Shown piece after piece: positions 60,141 to 64,000 of a stretch of DNA of 64,000 nucleotides. Within the stretch, counting starts at the first letter, position 1; the number at the start of each line of letters is the position of its first letter. A program made the position numbers and the translations under genes. Where the stretch lies: contig JAGYXB010001404.1 in assembly GCA_022495005.1 (NCBI GenBank), positions 124,001 to 188,000 of the forward strand, given 5' to 3'. The notes beneath the pieces are model-generated. The model saw only the letters and a list, made by a program, of their open reading frames with translations, made no database searches and was not told the origin of the DNA. This DNA comes from Rhyacophila brunnea. Its lineage: Eukaryota; Arthropoda; Insecta; Trichoptera; Rhyacophilidae.

Positions 60141-60932
60141 AATATAAAATACTTTGTGCAAACGCAGACGCAGATAAGCAGAAATATTTTTTTTTTTTGT
60201 AGAATATGTAATCGAAAAAATATTTATTTTTAAGCACCTTTATTTTCTACCTCTAAATGTATTCATCTTTTTGGTATCTGGATCGGCACCCAAGAATTCT
60301 TCGCACCAAATAATCGTAAAATGTTTAAACAACTGCTACTAACAGTCATGTACTGCCAGTCAATTCAGTCAAATTTTCAATTTCATTTTCAAGCATAAGG
60401 ACTCAAGTCCACTGAAGTCAATACCTATATTTTTAAATATTTTTTTTCTATGTCTTCTACATATAAAAAATCAAAAAAAAACACAATTCTTATTCAAAAT
60501 TAATTGATATTCATAACTTATTTTTTTTATCAATCTGTATAAATATTTCTAAAAGTTATAAGAGCTTAACATAAAATAAAATAGTTTTTTGGCTCTCCTG
60601 AACATTTCATGTTTTGGACTTGCATCCGTATGCTTCTCGGGTACAGATATGAAAGAAGATTAGTTTAAATGCCTTCACGATCTCTTGGAGTGATTTGAAA
60701 ACAAGGGAAAAAATATTCAAAGAATAAAAAATATACCTTCGTCTAAAAATACGGTGAAAGAAAGAATATCAATAACTCAATTGTAATTTTCAAACCTTTT
60801 TAATAGAACTCTTAAAAACTAAAAAAAAAATCGCCATAAATAAAACTCCTTGGCACATCAGACACATCAAAAATATTATTTAGGAAAATTAGGCACGCGT
60901 ACGTAAAAAGGTTTGCCATCCCTGCACTAGAA

Positions 60933-61245
60933 TGAGACTTAAGCGCAGGGCCCAAGCTTTACTTGTGGAAAATAGGAAACGGGGTATACTCCATAAAGAT
61001 AGAGTAAACATCTTTGATATTATAAAACGATCCTAACAAGATTAGAGCTTCAAGCCGAACATCCCGTTGAAGGATAAACTTTTTGTTTGTTGGACATATT
61101 ATGACAATATTCGGAAAACGGTTTTTCTTAACTGTTTTCTCTTGAAACATCTGTTTGAAAAGCGAAATTAAATGTAAATTAAACAACTCAATGCAGGGCT
61201 AGTTTACAATATGAGAAAAGGCATTAATGTACTTTTTTTCCCCCG
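60933..61245. other. Intergenic sequence without recognised feature
   Basis: Nothing supported. Confidence 0.4.
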
Positions 61246-61484
61246 ACCATGTCCGATCCTAATAGGATCATAATATGGGCCTCCACAGAGTAGAGGTTTG
61301 TCTTAAACAGATTTTGTTTTTTTACGAGAAATGGATGTCATGAGCCACTTGCTCAACCTATTAGGTCCATACCCTGACTCACACACAAATTGAAAAACAA
61401 TAATGTGTACTTGCCAGACCCAGGATTCGAACCGAGACCCACGGCGTGATAGTCCAACGCTTAAGCCGCGCGGCCACCGTGGGT
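61246..61484 (-). repeat. tRNA-derived SINE, family E, copy 4
   Basis: The best preserved of the four. On the minus strand: A-box region GTGGCCGCGCGGCTTAAGCG (near 61475), B box GGTTCGAATCC (near 61425), body to CATGGTC at 61246. The head resembles a tRNA but cannot fold a normal acceptor stem. Confidence 0.88.
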
Positions 61485-63235
61485 GTAGTACTTACAAGAC
61501 CTAAATCTAGAAATATTATTAGCCAAGAAACCAATGTCTACCTCTCAGACCTCACAAGGTTCCAGTTAAAAGAAAGGGTAGCAAAAAAAGTCGAAATCTG
61601 CCATGGCTTAATATTTCATCATCATTCCAAAGGGTGTCTTTGTATTTAATATTTTGGATCATCCAAAATATTTTGATCTTGGCTAGTGATTCAGGTTTAA
61701 AGTTGAGCGCGTAAACGCGCGATAGAATTCTTTAAATTGCATTGTTGAGACAGAAAAGCGTTTTGGTAGGTATATAATTTTTCTGTAGCTTAATAATTAT
61801 AATGTTGTGGTTTATTAGAGATATAAAATTTTACAAGATGGCCTTTCATTAAGTACAATTTTTCTTTCATTGGTTTTACAATTGGATGTGGATCTTGTTC
61901 GCCTGACAAAAAGGTTTCTTAATAGATGAGAAGTTAATGTGAACTACTTCTTCAACATATTATTTCCATAATATGAATCCGCAGATGCATTGAAAAACAA
62001 TATTATGTGACTTGGATGAACTCGGAATTTGACCCATGACTTCATAAGGGGATCTCGTTCATCACGGGCACATATAAACATATTATAATACTAAATAGAT
62101 ACATACGTCAATTTGTTTTCGTAAACCAATTAACTGGAGTAAAATCATTATATACTTATAGTCTGTCTCTCTTATTTAATTGTCTAAGTTTAAACGAATA
62201 AACGAGTCTACGCGAAAGAATTTCTACCTTAACCTCTGTATTTTAATATAATATGCTGTTACATGATTCAAAGTTTGATTCATCGGTGTCCCCTCCTTTA
62301 CTGTAACCCGAAAACGAAGGACACCTGAGCACTAACACAGCATCCAGCCGGGAGTAGTTCACACCATCTAAAAACATGAAAAAGCTTTTCTATTTTTTTA
62401 TTTAAAAAATAAACCTGCAATTTATAATGATAAATAACTATATTATACTTAACAATCAAATTTTTATTAGTAGATCGTATTTTATGAATTACTCTATCTT
62501 CAAAATGTAGTTTGATTAGTTCTTTAGATTCTTTAGATTTAAAAGGTGACCAAATGATTTTTGAAAAATTATGATTTTATTTTCACTTTTATTATGTTTA
62601 GATTACGACCAACCTACAACTTCTTCTTCGGCCAAATCCGCCTCTTAGTTGGAGCATATGGACTCCACGAGGCGTCTCTAAGAATCCCTGTCGCTCGACA
62701 GTCTTCTTGCATCGTTCAACGATATACAACGGCTTCAATTAAATTGTTATTGATGTGCATCCACATGATTTACATACTATGTATTTGATTATATAGAAAT
62801 TAACGTAGGTAATTACCTATTTATATAATTATTTATTTTGTGTGTGACGGATTCGTCTATTTTAAAACTGGATTTACTATAAGTACTATATTTTGTTTTT
62901 GTAAGAGACATTGTGGACATGAAAAAGCCTTAATGTGAGAAGTTGATGGAACTTACTTTATATTGACTTAATTTACGTCACGTTTTCCCTGAAATTCCCG
63001 TGTTATTTTATGATAGTAAGTTTAAGCAAGCTTCCACTGAACTGGTTTACTAGAAGCGCAGCAAAACTACTCGTTAGTTATCTGTCATTTACATGATGAA
63101 CAGCGTCGTGCCGATTTCAGTATTTCGTAAATAGTAAGTATTACGTACTAAGAAAACTTCCTTTAACTTTCTCAGCAACTGGGCTCACGCTGTGGGTTTA
63201 TTTTTCTGTTTCATACACGTTTCGGGATAAAAGTA
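61485..63235. other. AT-rich sequence without recognised gene
   Basis: Frames such as 61446-61649 and 62561-62788 are short and unlike any family I know. A GC-richer patch at 62600-62730 is unassigned. Confidence 0.4.
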
Positions 63236-63243
63236 CTATTCAG

Positions 63244-63971
63244 TAGGGATTCCAATCCCGGGATCCCGAGCTATTTTCGATACCTATAAATCCCGGGATT
63301 CATAAACATAATCCCGAAACTTTCGGGATTGATTTTTTTATCAATTTTTTATGGAAAATAAAATAAAAACGAAAACATAACAGAAAAAATACTTTAAATA
63401 ACAAATAACTACATTAGAAATAAACTAAGTTTGAATGAAGTTTGATTTATACCCATGTGTAAGTTGCCGATTCATTTTATTTTTTCTCATAAATTAATAA
63501 AAATGAGAAAAATTGGAAAAAAACAATGCTTCGCACTATTAACAAAGTAATTCCACCATGATCTCATACGTTTTGCGGCAGTTTCATATTTGGCTTACTA
63601 ATTCGATTTATGAAGCGGAAAGGCCATAAGTACATGATTTGCTTTACTATTTTAAATTTCGATAACCCATTCATTAAGTCTTTACTATCAGAAACAGCAA
63701 TCTCATAATAAATTCACAATATTATTTATATTACAATATTATTTACTCCATTAAACTTATGTATTTCCAAGATTGAAAGTATACAATATTAAAAATAAAT
63801 GTCTTAAATAGTATAAATTATACTAGATTTATTTTTGACAGATTTTATCAATGTTATTTGTAAATATAAAAAAAATATATTAACAATGGAGAAAAATGCC
63901 AATCCCGGGATTGTCAAATTGTAATCCCGAAATCCCGGGATCAGAATTTTGGCTCGGGATTGGATTCCCTA
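63244..63971 (+). mobile_element. hAT-type non-autonomous element, 'AATCCCGGG' family, copy 3
   Basis: Starts TAGGGATTCCAATCCCGGGA and ends GGATTCCCTA. Both flanks carry CTATTCAG (63236-63243 and 63972-63979), a perfect 8-bp duplication. Repeated AATCCCGGGATT near both ends. It is the best-preserved of the three family members, with no coding capacity seen. Confidence 0.95.
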
Positions 63972-64000
63972 CTATTCAGTGTATGAGTGCAAACGCTGCT

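Larger units (their letters stand above)
57653..60650 (+). mobile_element. 3-kb DNA transposon with 39-base inverted ends and decayed DDE transposase
   Basis: The left 57653-57691 and the right 60612-60650 are perfect inverted copies over 39 bases, including ACCCGAGAAGCATACGGATG and CAAGTCC. Copies of the GGATGCAAGTCC motif recur just inside the left end (near 57751 and, inverted, 57845) and CAAGTCCA near 57893. The transposase remnant lies between. A clear target duplication could not be fixed. The superfamily is not certain. Confidence 0.85.
57120..60924. mobile_element. hAT-type element, 'CAGCGATGGCGAACC' family, split by a DDE element
   Basis: Termini CAGCGATGGCGAACC and GGTTTGCCATCCCTG are inverted copies, with GGCACGCG/GCACGCGT following. 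Flanks CACCAGAA (57112-57119) and CACTAGAA (60925-60932) agree at 7 of 8. Removing the inserted 57653-60650 element leaves about 810 bases. A fragment of the same family lies at 33926-34053. Confidence 0.88.

Overview
This is a stretch of eukaryotic nuclear DNA, AT-rich and with no convincing host gene. It is best read as an insect intergenic or intronic region filled with transposable-element remains. A lepidopteran source (moth or butterfly) fits best. The retrotransposon tail 'gaggccttyatccagcagtggat' followed by GAT triplets is typical of lepidopteran RTE elements, and the Helitron end (GTTCGCC hairpin, then GGGTCAGCTAG) is common in insects. That taxonomic call is inference from familiar repeat families. 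Nothing looks bacterial: no operons, no ribosome binding sites, and almost every open frame is short and unconserved.

Layout: 1-9 kb holds a GC-rich island, a three-copy dispersed repeat (2021, 5112 and 40748), a hAT element of the 'AATCCCGGG' family (3197) and a tRNA-derived SINE (8212). 9-17.7 kb holds a hAT element inserted in a tRNA-like sequence (9396), a tandem array of about 13 RTE 3' tails (12.0-13.7 kb), a dead RTE reverse transcriptase (15.3-16.5 kb) and another hAT (16980). 20-28 kb holds foldback elements, three copies of an unnamed repeat, SINEs and a hAT with a transposase C-terminal remnant (26014). 28-31 kb is a cluster of hAT insertions, one nested in another. 33-42 kb holds a dead Jockey/CR1-type LINE on the minus strand, an R1-type LINE 3' end, more hAT elements and a PIF/Harbinger element with TTA target duplications. 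45.5-48.5 kb is a three-level nest: a hAT-like shell, a Helitron with a broken Pif1-like helicase, and a SINE. 52-57 kb holds short inverted-repeat elements, a nested hAT and a second Harbinger-type element. 57.1-60.9 kb is a hAT split by a 3-kb DDE element whose transposase is decayed. A third 'AATCCCGGG' hAT copy closes the window at 63.2-64 kb.

The strongest evidence here is paired terminal inverted repeats flanked by matching 8-bp target duplications. By eye I found eleven hAT-type insertions with 7 or 8 of 8 matching bases, plus two less certain ones (6 of 8). No coding gene appears intact, so nothing in the window should be autonomously mobile. I found no new functional system. The items most worth a second look are the RTE-tail satellite, the unusual palindromic hAT family, the long near-perfect hairpins and the decayed DDE element with its subterminal motifs.
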